Assembly: GCA_022818135.1 (NCBI GenBank) | Contig: JAFMSR010000015.1 | Location: 1,045,002 to 1,109,001, forward strand | Direction of reading: 5' to 3' | Source: Saxidomus purpurata | Lineage: Eukaryota; Mollusca; Bivalvia; Venerida; Veneridae | DNA: 64,000 nt | Shown: piece by piece, positions 46,700-58,845 of the stretch | Numbering within the stretch: position 1 is the first letter of the stretch | Layout of the letters: every line of letters begins with the position of its first letter | The notes under the pieces: model-generated | What the model saw: the letters and a program-made list of their open reading frames with translations, nothing else | Databases searched by the model: none | Told to the model about the DNA's origin: nothing | Program-made: the position numbers and the translations under genes

Positions 46700-49600
46700 G
46701 TACAAATACGCATATTGTACTTGTTGGGAGCATCGTTATTGAAGACTCGTCAAATTGTACTTGTCGTGAGCATGGTTATTGCAGATTCGTCATATTGTAC
46801 TTGCTGGGAGCATGGTTATTGCAGATTCGTCATTTTGTTCTTGCTGGAAGAATGAGTATTGTAGACTCGTCATAATGTACATGTTGCGGGTATAGTTATT
46901 GCAGATTCGTCATATTTTACTTGCTGGGAGCATGGGTATTGCAGACCCGTTACATTGTACTTGTCGGGAGCATGGTTATTGCAGACTCGTCATATTTTAC
47001 ATGTCGGGAGCATGGTAATTGTAGATTCGTTATATTGTAATTGTCGGGTGCATGGTTATTGTAGACTCGTCATATTTTACATGTCGGGAGCATGGTTATT
47101 GCAGATTCGTTATATTGTACTTGCTGGGAGCATGGTTATTGCAGATTCTTCATATTGTACTTGCTGTGAGCATGGTTATTGCAGACTCGTCATATTGTAC
47201 TTGCTGGGAGCATAGTTATTGTAGACTCGTCATATTGCACATGTTTGAGGCATAGTTATTGCAGATTCGTTATATTGTACTTGCAAGGAGCATGGTTATT
47301 GCAGATTTGTCATTTTGTACTTGCTGGAAGAATGGATATTGTAGACTTGTCATATTGTACATGTCGGGAGTATGGTTATTGCAGATTCGTCATATTGTAC
47401 TTGCTGGGAGCATGGGTATTGCAGACTCGATATATTGTACTTGTCGTGAGCATGGGTATTGCAGACTCGGTATATTGTACTTGCTGGGAGCATGGGTATT
47501 GTAGACTCGTCAAATTGTACTTGTCGGGAGCATGGTTATTGCAGACTCGTCATATTGTACTTGCTGGGAGCATGGTTATTGCAGATTCGTCATTTTGTAC
47601 TTGCTGGAAGAATGAGTATTGTAGACTCGGTATATTGTACTTGTCGGGAGCATGGTTATTGCAGACTCGTCATATTGTACTTGTCGGGAGCATGGTTATT
47701 GTAGAATCGTCATATTGTACTTGTCGGGAGCATGGTTATTGTAGACACGTTATATTGTACATGTCATGAGCATGGTTATTGCAGACTCGTCATATTGTAC
47801 TTGCTAGGAGCATTTTTATTGCAGATTCCTCATATTGTTCTTGCTGTGAGCATGGTTATTGCAGACTCGTCATTTTGTACTTGTCGGGAGCATGGTTATT
47901 GCAGATTCGTCATATTGTACTTGCTGAGAGCATGGTTATTGCAGATTCCTCATATTGTTCTTGCTGTGAGCATGGTTATTGCAGACTCGTCATTTTGTAC
48001 TTGCTGGAAGAATGGGTATTGTAGACTCGTCATATTGTACATGTCAGGAGCTTGATTATGCAGATTCGTCATATTGTACATGTCGGGAGCATGATTATTG
48101 CAGTCTCGTCATATTGTTTTTGTTTGGAGCATGGATATAACAGACACGTCATATTGTTCTTGATGGGAGCATAAGTATTGCAGACTCGTCATATTGTCCT
48201 TGTAATGGTCATGGTTATTGCAGACACGTCATATTGTACTTGTCGGAACACGAGTATTGCAGACTCGTCATATTGTCCTTTTCTGGCATGGTTATTGCAG
48301 ATTCGTCATATTGTACTTTTTTGGAGCATGGGTATTGTAGACTCGTCATACTGTACATGTCGGGAGCAAGGTTATTGCAGATTTGTTATATTGTCCTTGT
48401 AAGGGTCATGGTTATTGCAGACACGTCATATTGTCCATGTCGGAACATGGTTATTGCAGACTCATATTTTCCTTTTTTGGCATGGTTATTGCAGATTCGT
48501 TATATTGTTCTTTTTGGGAGCATGGGTATTGTAGATTCGTCATATTGTACTTGTCGTGAGCATGGGTATTGCAGACTCGGTATATTGTACTTGCTGGGAG
48601 CATGGGTATTGTAGACTCGTCATATTGTACATGTCGGGAGCATAGTTATTGCAGATTCGTTATATTGTTCTTGCTGGGAGCATGGTTATTGCAGATTCGT
48701 CTTATTGTACTTGCTGGGAGCATGGTTATTGCAGATTCGTCTTATTGTACTTGCTGGTAGCATGGTTATTGCAGATTCGTCTTATTGTACTTGCTGGTAG
48801 CATGGTTATTGCAGATTCGTCTTTGTACTTGCTGGGAGCATAGTTATTGCAGTCGCTTATTGTCTTGCTGGTAGCATGGTTATTGCAGATTCGTCTTATT
48901 GTACTTGCTGGTAGCATGGTTATTGCAGATTCGTCTTATTGTACTTGCTGGTAGCATGGTTATTGCAGATTCGTCTTATTGTACATGCTGGTAGCATGGT
49001 TTTGCAGATTCGTCTTATTGTACTTGCTGGTAGCATGGTTATTGCAGATTCGTTATATTGTTCTTGCTGGGAGCATGTTGCAGTCGTCTTTTGTACTTGC
49101 TGGTAGCATGGTTATTGCAGATTCGTCTTATTGTTCTTGCTGGGAGCATAGTTATTGCAGATTCGTTATATTGTTCTTGCTGGGAGCATGGTTATTGCAG
49201 ATTCGTCTTATTGTACTTGCTGGTAGCATGGTTATTGCAGATTCGTCTTATTGTACTTGCTGGGAGCATGGTTATTGCAGATTCGTCTTATTGTACTTGC
49301 TGGTAGCATGGTTATTGCAGATTCGTCTTATTGTACTTGCTGGGAGCATAGTTATTGCAGATTCGTCTTTGTACTTGCTGGTAGCTGGTTTTGCAGATTC
49401 GTCTTATTGTACTTTGCTGGTAGCATGGTTATTGCAGATTCGTCTTATTGTACTTGCTGGTAGCATGGTTATGCAGATCGTCTATTGTACTTGCTGGTAG
49501 CATGGTTTTGCAGATTTTGTCGCGGAGCATGGTTATTGCAGATTCGTCTTATTGTACTTGCTGGGAGCATGGATATAACTGACAAGTCATATTGTACTTG

Positions 49601-49790
49601 ATGGGAACATGGTTATTGCAGACAAGTCATATTGTCCTTGTCAGGAGCATGGTTATTGCTGACTCGTCATATTTTTCTTGTTTGGACCATGGTTATAACA
49701 GACAGGTCATGTGGTACTTGTTTGGAACATGGTTATTGCAGACTGGTAATAATGTACTTGTCGGGATCATAGTAATTGCCGACTCTTGTT
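46700..49790 (+). repeat. 40-bp minisatellite array, about 75 units
   Basis: Consensus near 'gggagcatggttattgcaga' followed by 'ttcgtcatattgtacttgct'. All three forward frames are largely open, so many overlapping ORFs (up to 196 aa) arise, each reading the same 40-residue cycle. The first two thirds are of the 'cgtcatattg' type; 48660-49560 is enriched in a 'cgtcttattgtacttgctgg' subtype. Short deletions cluster at 48800-49520. No splice context, start or homologous protein supports coding. Confidence 0.92.
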
Positions 49791-49799
49791 TGGGAGCAA

Positions 49800-50330
49800 A
49801 ATTGTTTTGATATAAATTTTCCATTCGTAAGATTTCTTCATCAATTTTTTCAGTTGTATTGCTTATGACAAAAAGGTCGTGATCCTCCAAAAATGTTGTA
49901 GGTCAAGGTCATATTTGACAGAGTTATGCTCCTTTTTGTACTTAGTTTTTGTCATGAAAACTCAACGTTGGCTTTAACTGTGCCATTTCTTAAGATTTTT
50001 TATAAAACTTTCAAATTGCATTGCTTATGACAAAGGGGTCGTGATGCCGCCTTATTTTGTAGGTCAATGTCATTTTTGAAAGAGTTATGCCCCTTTCTTT
50101 ACTAAGATTTTGGATATAACTTTTCCATTTCGTAAGATTTCTTCATCAAACTTTCAAATTGTATTGCTTATGACAAAAGGGTCTTGATGACGCTAAATTT
50201 GTGTAGGTCAAGGTCATATTTGACAGAGTTATGCGCCCTTTTTGTACTTAGATTTTGTCACAAAATTATTGGTTATTCTGACAAAGTGTAAGAGGGCGAC
50301 ACAAGTGTTCTACTGAACACCCATCTGGTA
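49800..50330. repeat. Dispersed repeat, opposite orientation to 10703-11312
   Basis: Shares 'agagttatgctcctttttgt', 'caaactttcaaattg' and 'acaaaattattggttattct' with the inverse of the LAMP 2 intron copy; three internal units. Confidence 0.75.
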
Positions 50331-51029
50331 CAGTATATTAATATCTCGTCAGTCAGAATTAAATTTATTGCTTTATCATGTCTATAGCTAATTACAGTGT
50401 TCGGTACAATTACACCTTTTTGATTGATGAAAAAAGATTTATTGATATATTCATTTAAGTATGGTCACCAGGCCTTGAAAGATCCCTTTTAGTATCTTAC
50501 TGTTTTGTTCTAAAGCCATTCTACTATCCCCGCAACTCCAGTGTATAGAACCAAGTATCATATAAAATAGACTGGAAATAGTGCATGAAATATAGTAGAA
50601 AATAAACATAAACATTTCATCAGACTAGTAAAAAGTCTAACAATTCAGTATTTAAAAGCAAGTTAAACTAAATATTATCTATCTGTACATAGCCAATCAT
50701 GCGTACATGTAAGAATTAAAAGAGACTATGTAAACGATAGTCGCTGACTAGTATATCACGGAAAACTGTTTATGTTAAACTCGTTTGATATCTGATATTT
50801 TAATTACATCAAAATAGCCAGAACTCATGAGACTCACTGGCCAACATTTAAATGTAATTTGGCAATAAGAAATACCAAAATGCCAAATTTAGTATAAAAA
50901 CAGATATAGTTGGTTTAACGATTTCATTTTATTATATAATTATTCATTTCCTAATTTCTTTTGGAAATAAGTACGGTCTGGTAAACAATATAGATTTTCA
51001 AGGCTCTGATTTTATTGGTACGTATCTAC

Positions 51030-51860
51030 TTAAGGTAGTAGACTCCTAATAAAAACCTCCACTTGAAACTCTTCAATTTTAATGCGCTAGCCTAGGTTGT
51101 TAAGCATTGGACTGAAGATCTTTTGAGGTTTTTGGGGGGTAGGTTCGAATCCAGCCGGAACCAAAATTTTTTTTTTACTTTTTCTTCTTTGTTTTCATTA
51201 TTTTACACTTTTCTTCAATGTTTATATTGTTTTTAGACTAAAAAGAAATTAATTATTTTTTTAACGAATTAGTATTAGCTTATTTGAAGATTTTATTAAT
51301 TGCAGACACGTCTAAAATCGTCGATGGAGATTTTCAAAATCTAATTATTTTAAATAGAGACGGTAAAACATTGTGAATTTTTGGCCTGCTGTTCCCAAAA
51401 TGTTATAGATAATTTTAAATGTACAAAAAGTCATGCCCCATTTCTAGAAAATGTTGATTTTTCCTAAAAACTTTGATGTTCAAAATTGAACATGGCCAAA
51501 AAAGTACATGAAAATTGTAATACTATCTGATTATTTCATAAAAGTTTTATAAAACTTGTTGATAATATAGTAAATATTGTATAATTTCTGAAAGAAAACA
51601 TAGTTCTTGTTATTCTGAGACCAAATCTGTACCAGATTTTTGAATAATAAATGAAATACATGTATTTTCTTATCTCTTGTGTGATGTCATTTTATAAATA
51701 ATTCCAAAATGGGGGTAGGGTTGTTCAAATTCCTATAACTTTTTTTTCACGGTAAAATTCTTCTAAAATTTGTTTTTAAATCCAGGAAATGATACAGATT
51801 AAGAAAATATTAAGCCTATAATGATTTGAATTGGTGCCCATTAGGGGTCTACTACCTTAA
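51030..51860. mobile_element. 831-bp TIR element with a tRNA-like segment
   Basis: Starts TTAAGGTAGTAGACTCCTAA and ends with the inverse of TTAAGGTAGTAGACCCCTAA (one mismatch in 20). Near its left end, 51085-51165 resembles a tRNA: 'gcgctagcctagg' (A-box-like), 'ggactgaagatctt' (Phe-type anticodon arm) and 'ggttcgaatccagcc' (B-box). The acceptor stem does not pair. No transposase. Confidence 0.7.
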
Positions 51861-52309
51861 ACAATATATGCAGAGATACAGAATAAAAATGGAATCACCT
51901 TTGCTTATCCTAAAGATAAGAAAGGATTATAGTTTGCCCTACTGTCCTATCCAATAAAATGCCATCATTTCGGTAAAAAGGGCAAGACATTATTTTTCCA
52001 TATTAACTCAATATCTCCAAAATGAAAATTATTATTTCACTTACTAAGTGAAATAGCTCAGCTAAGCTCGGCTGGCTCAGCTAAGCTCAGCTAAGCTCAG
52101 CCCCAAATTTAGATATATTTCAATGCAAAAAATTGTCAGTAGGTGAAACAACCTGAAAGCCAGTTATAGAACCATTTTACAGAAATAAATGGACTTATTT
52201 CTGCGGTTCGCTGACGCTTCCATGCAATATATTTGCTTATTCCTGTAACCTATATCATTTACATAAAATACTGAACAATAAAAGGTACTTATATGCGCTA
52301 GTTCCCTTT

Positions 52310-52470
<161 letters not shown>

Positions 52471-53299
52471 TGAAACCTGAAACAAACATTTTTTTAGGCC
52501 TAAGATACGGCCCTTAAGCTAGTTGGTACTTAAAGTTACAAAAGTTCATTAGTTGCCTACAATACATACCCCCTTTCTTCTTTACATATTTAGACAAAAT
52601 AGAAATTTATGCGTTTTCTCAAGAATCTTGTAGTTGACAGTTTGACAAAAACACAAAAGCACAAAAGTAAAAAGTGTCTTATACTCCATTAGTAATTGAG
52701 TGCGCGCTTATCAATTTCTAATGTAAAGGCTAGAGGTTTAGAATGACAACAGTAGCCGAATATTAAACACAATTTGTATGAAATACTAATCATATTTAGA
52801 GGACATTTAACATGTTTTATGATGCAATTATCATTATGAAGTCATAAAGGCTTTGCTGAATTTCTCCTACTGTTTTTTACATGCAATTTTGTCATAACCG
52901 ATATCGGAAAAATAGGTAGGATACGGATAAAATTGACAAATACAAAGGAAGCTTATAACAGTTGTGGCAGCAGGAAGGACTAACGTTGTTATGTCGAATC
53001 TAATTGGCTGCTGAAATATTCGAATGACAGTCCGCAGGACAAGTGTCGTAATAGGATGCAAAATTAAGTGTTAAGCTTTCATCTTTATCAAATAAAAAGG
53101 ACGCAGTGACAAATGCTAAATGATAGTCAATGGTAAGTCATCAGTCACGATCAAATCTAAAATAATTCTATGTGATCATTGAAATTTAGTATCGTGAAAA
53201 AGCAAGCTCTTACAGATTCGTTATGAAGGTTTCCTGAACTGACGTGTTGCAGCATTCATCCGGACATTCACGTTTTCGTTATCTGTCGCTTTCTAGTGC

Positions 53300-53519
53300 A
53301 ACTCAAAGGAATTATTTCAGGTAATGAATTTTCTTGACAATGTTGACCTGTAACTATTAATAAATCATTAAAATTAGAACAGCTACAGTTATTTCAGCTT
53401 TGTTATGATCATTTAATGCTTTTTTGCGTATTTTGCATGATATATTTACTAACTTTTTTCAGCAATTTAAAAAAAGAATGCTTCACAAAACGAACAGAGA
53501 GGGAAAAATAATGTGCTAG
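53300..53519 (+). promoter_or_regulatory. GPCR 5' leader with candidate intron and uORF
   Basis: 'tatttcag|gtaatg' at 53320/53321 and 'aacttttttcag|' at 53462 would define a 142-nt intron in the 5' UTR. After it an upstream ATG at 53478 opens a 13-codon uORF ending at 53519, before the main ATG at 53556. Both are consensus readings without transcript support. Confidence 0.4.
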
Positions 53520-53555
53520 TAATCCTGTTGTGACGACACCTGAAAATATCTTACA

Positions 53556-54632
53556 ATGTCAAACACAACAATTGATTCGTTTCTCGAATTCAATGACACA
53601 TTCAATGACACGTTCAATGACACGTTCTACATGTTCGACGAGGAGGAAGCGCTGGAAGATTTCTTTGAAGTTATGAAAGTGTTACAATGTGTTCTCTTTA
53701 CCGTGTCATTTCTTGGCAACGGAAGTATTATCGTAATAATGTTCAACAAAAAGAATCGGGGACATAAAACGCCAATGATGTTCATCGCTTTGGCTGTGTC
53801 AGACACACTGATAACTATCTTTGGGCCTCTTAACTATTTCCTTATCGGCAATTCGGTCAAACAGTTTTTCTGGTGGACAATGTATGAACCAGGGATATTG
53901 CATGTAATACTTCCATCGACTGTTCAGATATCTTCATGGTTGTTGGTTCTTATTACAGTTGAAAGAGTGGCGTGTCTTGTAGTTCCCTATGAAGTTCACA
54001 ATATATTTAGTATAAAGAGAGTTGTAGCATGCATTGCATTCATCTATGTGTTTTTTCCGCTCGTGAATGGTATTTTTGTCTTCAAGTACCATGCTCACGT
54101 CGCCGACGAATATGGCCATGTTGAGTTATACGCAAATGAGCAGATATACTCTGACGCGTTTGACTTGTTTGAAATGCTCTTTAAGTTTCTTATTCCTATC
54201 TTGATTATTTTACCTTCAAATATAATCATCGTTTATAAAATTATATCTCGTTCGATGCCTGTTTCTACCAGCGGTCCAAATTTACAGGCTCGTTCAGTCA
54301 CAAAAAATGTCATAGTAATCTGCATTGTATTTGTGGTAACACTCTCACCACGGCAGATATATAAGGGTTTACTACGAGAAAATAATGATTTTGAAAACGA
54401 AGACAATTTCTTCATTCACATAATAATGTATGAAATTTTCGAATATATTCAAAACTGTAACGCAGCCCTTAACTTTTATGTATATGTTCTCTCAGGATCA
54501 AAGTTCCAAAATGACTTCATTGATCTGGTTAAAAGTGTTTTCTCTGTATTGTGCAGTGTAACATCTCTCAAGAAAGCGAAATCAACAGAAACAGAAAGGA
54601 CACTTTCTTCAAGAATTGATGAGAAACAGTAA
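53556..54632 (+). CDS. Orphan rhodopsin-like GPCR
   Basis: Single-exon CDS, 358 aa, seven hydrophobic spans at about 40-63, 73-97, 111-138, 153-175, 201-230, 247-270 and 284-313. Class A marks: GN in TM1 (FLGNGS), LAVSD in TM2, ERV (136-138) for DRY at the end of TM3, and NFYVYVLSG in TM7 for NPxxY, followed by a short tail. It resembles the invertebrate peptide (FMRFamide-like) receptor group. Odd points: no cysteine at the top of TM3 or in extracellular loop 2, no CWxP in TM6 (VTLSPRQIY instead), and three tandem FNDT units (12-bp repeat, 53589-53624) giving three glycosylation sequons. The ligand is unknown. The start is the first in-frame ATG before the acidic N-terminus. AATAAA at 54725 follows the stop by about 95 nt. 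Confidence 0.88.
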   Translation: MSNTTIDSFLEFNDTFNDTFNDTFYMFDEEEALEDFFEVMKVLQCVLFTVSFLGNGSIIVIMFNKKNRGHKTPMMFIALAVSDTLITIFGPLNYFLIGNSVKQFFWWTMYEPGILHVILPSTVQISSWLLVLITVERVACLVVPYEVHNIFSIKRVVACIAFIYVFFPLVNGIFVFKYHAHVADEYGHVELYANEQIYSDAFDLFEMLFKFLIPILIILPSNIIIVYKIISRSMPVSTSGPNLQARSVTKNVIVICIVFVVTLSPRQIYKGLLRENNDFENEDNFFIHIIMYEIFEYIQNCNAALNFYVYVLSGSKFQNDFIDLVKSVFSVLCSVTSLKKAKSTETERTLSSRIDEKQ

Positions 54633-55029
54633 ATCATTGTTAGTTTCAGATGTTATACGTGTTCTTTTAACTAATGGCTTCTTGTTTCACCTTAACAGAG
54701 AGTTTAAATAGATCTAATAGTAGAAATAAAAGTATGAGATATAACCAATAACAATATGGATTTTAAGAACTGAGAAACATTACTAATCATCTGATAATGC
54801 GACTATATATACTTTATTTAATAGTCGCAAATTTAAATGACGTAACAAATCAGAAACGACGTTACATCGTTAGCGCGTTAGAACACACCTTGATTGCTCA
54901 ACAAATCCTATTTTAAGATGAGTTCATGTAGAGGGGCACAAACAACAACAACAACAAATAACAATAAATAGCGACAAAAAGACAAAGCTGCATCGTTTTT
55001 TTGTTTTTTTTGTAGGGAATGTATTTTAG

Positions 55030-55490
55030 AGCTACACTTCATAAACTGAAAGATAAACACATGACACGACCTTGTATTCAGATCCTTGAAAAATCAAAGC
55101 ACTGAAAGTACTGGAGGATCGATTGTCTCTTAAAAACACAGACTGTACACATACATGTGTAAATATCAGAACAACCCTTACACGAGTAAAGTTATAAACT
55201 GGAGACACAACTGTCCACAGATTTTGACATTTAACCATATGTGTAAACTTTACTTTTGAGGTAGGAACCCATGTGCTTACCTTTTGCATTCAGAGACTAT
55301 GTTCAACTACCATATGAAGTATCATAGCTGTGAATGGTAACTGAGATGTGGATTTAAAAAAAACTGCATTGAAAATTCAAAGTTTGCACAACTTTTAATG
55401 TCATTAAAAAATTATGGGATTTGCCCATAGGGTTGTTTGTATTGTGCCAATTGATTGGTTCCGATTTAACGTCGCACTCAACAGCTAAGG
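55030..55490 (-). repeat. Dispersed repeat, inverted partner of 63010-63480
   Basis: 'ggtaggaacccatgtgctta' here is the inverse of 'taagcacatgggttcctatc' at about 63220; 'ggagacacaactgtccac' and the 'gggatttgcccataggg' block are likewise mirrored. Confidence 0.75.
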
Positions 55491-55696
55491 TCATATGGCA
55501 ACTTCAAGCTTTCACGGAGGAGGAAGACCCTGGCTGCCAATTCGGGTATTATTTCAGTCACGGGCGGGCACCTGGGTAGAACCTAGATAGCTTCCAGACA
55601 TAAAAGAATCCGACCAAAGCGGGCCCACAAACAAAACTTACATTAGAAATTGTTGATAATTGATGTTGAGGCATGGCCCCAAAAGAACTCAAGGAA

Positions 55697-55797
55697 AAAA
55701 AAACAAAAATAATATCAAACAGGGAATGCCACGTACCAAAAACGCAGCCTCCCCAAAACGAGCCCCACAGCACCCAGAAGTGCACACCACCAACCAA
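55697..55797 (+). repeat. Copy of retroelement 3' segment
   Basis: Nearly identical to 4305-4396 ('atatcaaacagggaatgcca', 'cccagaagtgcacaccacc'), in the same orientation. Third copy of this tail in the window. Confidence 0.75.
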
Positions 55798-56009
55798 TTC
55801 TGGTTGAACAAGCAAAACCTGTCACGACTAGTATCGACACTTTTCTATTATCGAATATTATGTATACAGTATGTCTTAAGTTTACATTGCCAATATCCTT
55901 ATTAGTTTGACATGAATGAAGAGTTTTATGATTATTTGCCGTAAAACATTTAAGAATGGTTTAAAAACTTAAAATGATAAGTAAACCAGAAGAAAATAGT
56001 ATAAAAAAT

Positions 56010-56105
56010 ATAACATCTACCGGGTTTCGAACTCACGTTCGTTGAAATCCTTCTGAACAACTTAAAGTGCAGACGCCTTTACCAATAACGTTACGGACGC
56101 CGTGT
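56010..56105 (-). repeat. tRNA-like SINE head
   Basis: Minus strand: 'taacgttattggtaaaggcg' and 'gtgagttcgaaacccggtag' resemble A- and B-box regions. Stems are imperfect; a SINE or tRNA relic. Confidence 0.4.
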
Positions 56106-56629
56106 AGTTTATATTTATATTATAAATAAAATTGTGAAAGATTGAAACCTTCTCCATATATGCATGTGTACGTTTAGTAATTATGTTTAGTTTTTTTTTG
56201 TTGAGGCAATGTTCGCCATCCTATCCTATCTTTATTGTTAGCTCCTCATGGGCTTAAATAAGCCTAAAGGAATTTTGCAGAAAAAAATGTAAACTTCCGT
56301 TAATAACTACTACGGATAAAGCGAAATTATTGAAATCAGGAAAAAAAATCTTTTGCCGAGTATTTTACTTTATTTTTGTTTTTCATTGAGTTTTTCATGA
56401 AAAAAAGTGATAATCCACTCTTTTGAAACAGTGGATACCATTTTATTTTCAGTTTTGCAATCTTTAACCCGGATTTACGTCAAAAGGATACCGAGCGTAT
56501 TATGCTGGAAACCATGCGACGATGACGTCGTTTAAGACGTCTTTGCGCTTGTTTCTGGTGATGGTTTCCGCGAGGGTTTCGATATACTCAATAAAAGTAG
56601 AATTTTAACCATAAAATAAACAGAAAAAT

Positions 56630-56760
56630 TGTTGGTGTCGGTGTAAATCACGTTAATTTCACTCGTGAACACCAAAAGTTGTTATTTTCACTGTGGCGGC
56701 CACTCTAAAATCTTTGGGTGGTGAAATTATACTGATCTACACCGAAACCAGTTCCTCTCT
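56630..56760. mobile_element. Imperfect foldback MITE
   Basis: 'ggtgtcggtgtaaatcacgttaatttcac' is mirrored by 'gtgaaattatactgatctacaccgaaacc' at about 56725-56755 with mismatches. Confidence 0.55.
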
Positions 56761-58039
56761 TTGTTTTGTATGAAAATGTTATAAGAATATAACAAACACT
56801 CTGGGTGTAACGAACAAATTAAAATAGTCCAAATGAGTTCGTTATAAACGGAATCTTATAGTTTGTGAAATAAAAACATTTTTATAACTGATCTGAAGGT
56901 ATCGACTCATATCTCTAGGTACACAAAACAGTAAAAACAGACAAAAATAAAATGTTGTTAATTCAGTAAACAAACATGAGAAATAAAAATAGTATCAATT
57001 TCGTTAAAATATTGGCAATGTTATTCGTATCGAAATGAAAATGTTGAACCCTTTGTTCTAACTGTGACGGTTACACGAAAGAGTCATACGTCATACCTCC
57101 TGCTACATATAGCAGGAAGCAGCTAAGCCAGCAGAAATTCAGACACTGGGTTAATAACTCAAAATTCGGATTAAATCGCTTAGTCCTAATGTTCTGAGCA
57201 TACACCAAGCTCTCGGTAATCCCTTAAAGAGGCATACCTTAATCTGGGAGAAATTTAAGAAGCCTAAAAACATTATTCAACCAAATACATGAAAGGATTG
57301 CCGACTAACCTCAAAGTTTCAGCTAAAGATTCACACGAAAGCCGGTAGTAAAAGAAGAATCGTACGTGCTGTAGTTCCGTAAAACCTATATAACACTTGT
57401 TTTGTTTTATGAAAGGTCGCTATACTGACATTTTGTACAGAAACGATACATTACTCGATATATGTTCTTCTTAAAAATGCATTTATTTATTACTTTACGT
57501 ACACCTTACCTATTTCCAGCACTTCGAGCAAGATAATCTGCAAGTTGTATGGTATGCGACACGTCCCTTTTTACAAAGTTTCCTGCGTTAATTGGATAAA
57601 AGTTCACGTATAAAATTAGGGGTGAAATGTTTGGGTTTACAGCACTTCTCTGGCCAGATTTCAACAACAATTGCTAATAATCTGTTTTAATTTTATGTAT
57701 GAATGTTATTAACTATTTGATGGTTGACGTCTAGCATCTTTCAATGTTATTAGGAGTTTTAATGACGATATTTTTGCCGATTAATAGATATTACCGTATT
57801 GTTAATGATTTATGTATCTCTCCTATTGTTAATAATTATCTATAGCTCTCATATCCATGTATATATATACAATTAATCTTTCATAAATTCTCATCAGTGT
57901 ATATCATTTGACAAAAATAACAAACATATTGACAGTGAAATAATATGTACGATAATATATGACAATCATGAGATGATAAATAGCAAGAAGTAAGCACATT
58001 AATTAGTACATTTCGTCAAGAAAGAAAACAAAGTGGGCA

Positions 58040-58216
58040 TAAACCCATTCATACCTACAGTCTTACAATGGAATCGTCTGACTTCCAAGTTGGAAAAGTC
58101 TATTTTTAAATAGGGGTGTTTTGCAGAATTGTGATGAAAGGCGCGAATGTCTTTGTCGTCCGTTTTGGAGCGTATCTGTTCGCAAATATATACCGCCACT
58201 AGGCAGTAATGGGTTA
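58040..58216. repeat. Short dispersed repeat with mirrored ends
   Basis: Begins 'aaacccattcatacctac' and ends 'gtggcggtatat...ctaggcagtaatgggttaaa' in inverted form on the + strand. A related start, 'aacccatttatgcctag', occurs at 12832 in intron 3 of LAMP 2. Confidence 0.45.
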
Positions 58217-58439
58217 AAACCTAGTCAATTTCCAATATCAACCTGTAATTGCTGCATGTAATATGGCATTCTTGATATTGTATTTGTTATTATGTGTTAT
58301 GAAATTACTTTAGAAGTACATTTAAAATGTTTATACCAAAAACTAAAGATTTAATTTCATTCAGTGCCACGGGGAAATTAAATCATTTCAGTCTTTTAAA
58401 AAACTTGTTTTCAATCCTTTCCTGTGTTATTTCTTGTGT

Positions 58440-58490
58440 TATTTCCTGTGTTATTTCTTGTGTTATTTCTTGTGTTATTATGTACTAACT
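58440..58490 (+). repeat. 14-bp tandem repeat
   Basis: Four to five copies of 'ttatttcttgtgtt' with one 'cctg' variant. Confidence 0.8.
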
Positions 58491-58654
58491 ATTTATACGT
58501 TTGTAATTGTTTTTCTACTTACATACCTTGTATTGTATTGTATTGTACATAATTACTTGAAAATAAATATTGTTTCAACTAAAGAATTAATTACGTAAGT
58601 GGTCTGATTTGGCTCCTTTTAAACATAGCTTAACGCTGAACGATACTCGTACTT

Positions 58655-58845
58655 GGAGTCGCCATAGCGCAGTGGTTAGTGCATTCGTCTCGATATGGGA
58701 GGATTAATCTATCCCTACGGCAGCGTAATAGCGGTAGTAGTGTTTGTAAGCAAATTGCAATGATTCAGTATTGCCTCTTTGTCTCTTTTCGGGTTGATTC
58801 TATCTTGAGTTAGCACCGAGAGCGAATTATCTAAGTTGTTAGCAC
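58655..58845 (+). repeat. tRNA-derived SINE S2, copy 2
   Basis: Head 'gccatagcgcagtggttagtg' (A-box), body with 'cttttcgggttgattctatc' and 'gagagcgaattatctaagtt' matching the element at 35345-35540. The B-box is degraded. Confidence 0.65.

Noticed and set aside
46457..46855. 132-aa ORF at the edge of the 40-bp array
   Set aside because: Its second half is the array; the first half has no recognisable domain.
46700..49790. CRISPR-like regular repeats
   Set aside because: Contiguous 40-bp units without unique spacers in a eukaryotic context: a minisatellite.
51085..51165. Functional tRNA-Phe gene
   Set aside because: Anticodon arm and B-box are present, but the acceptor stem does not pair and the D arm is irregular; part of a TIR element.
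55558..55815. 85-aa minus-strand ORF with WGSFWGGCVFGTWH
   Set aside because: It reads the repeated retroelement tail also found at 4305 and 7193, not a gene.
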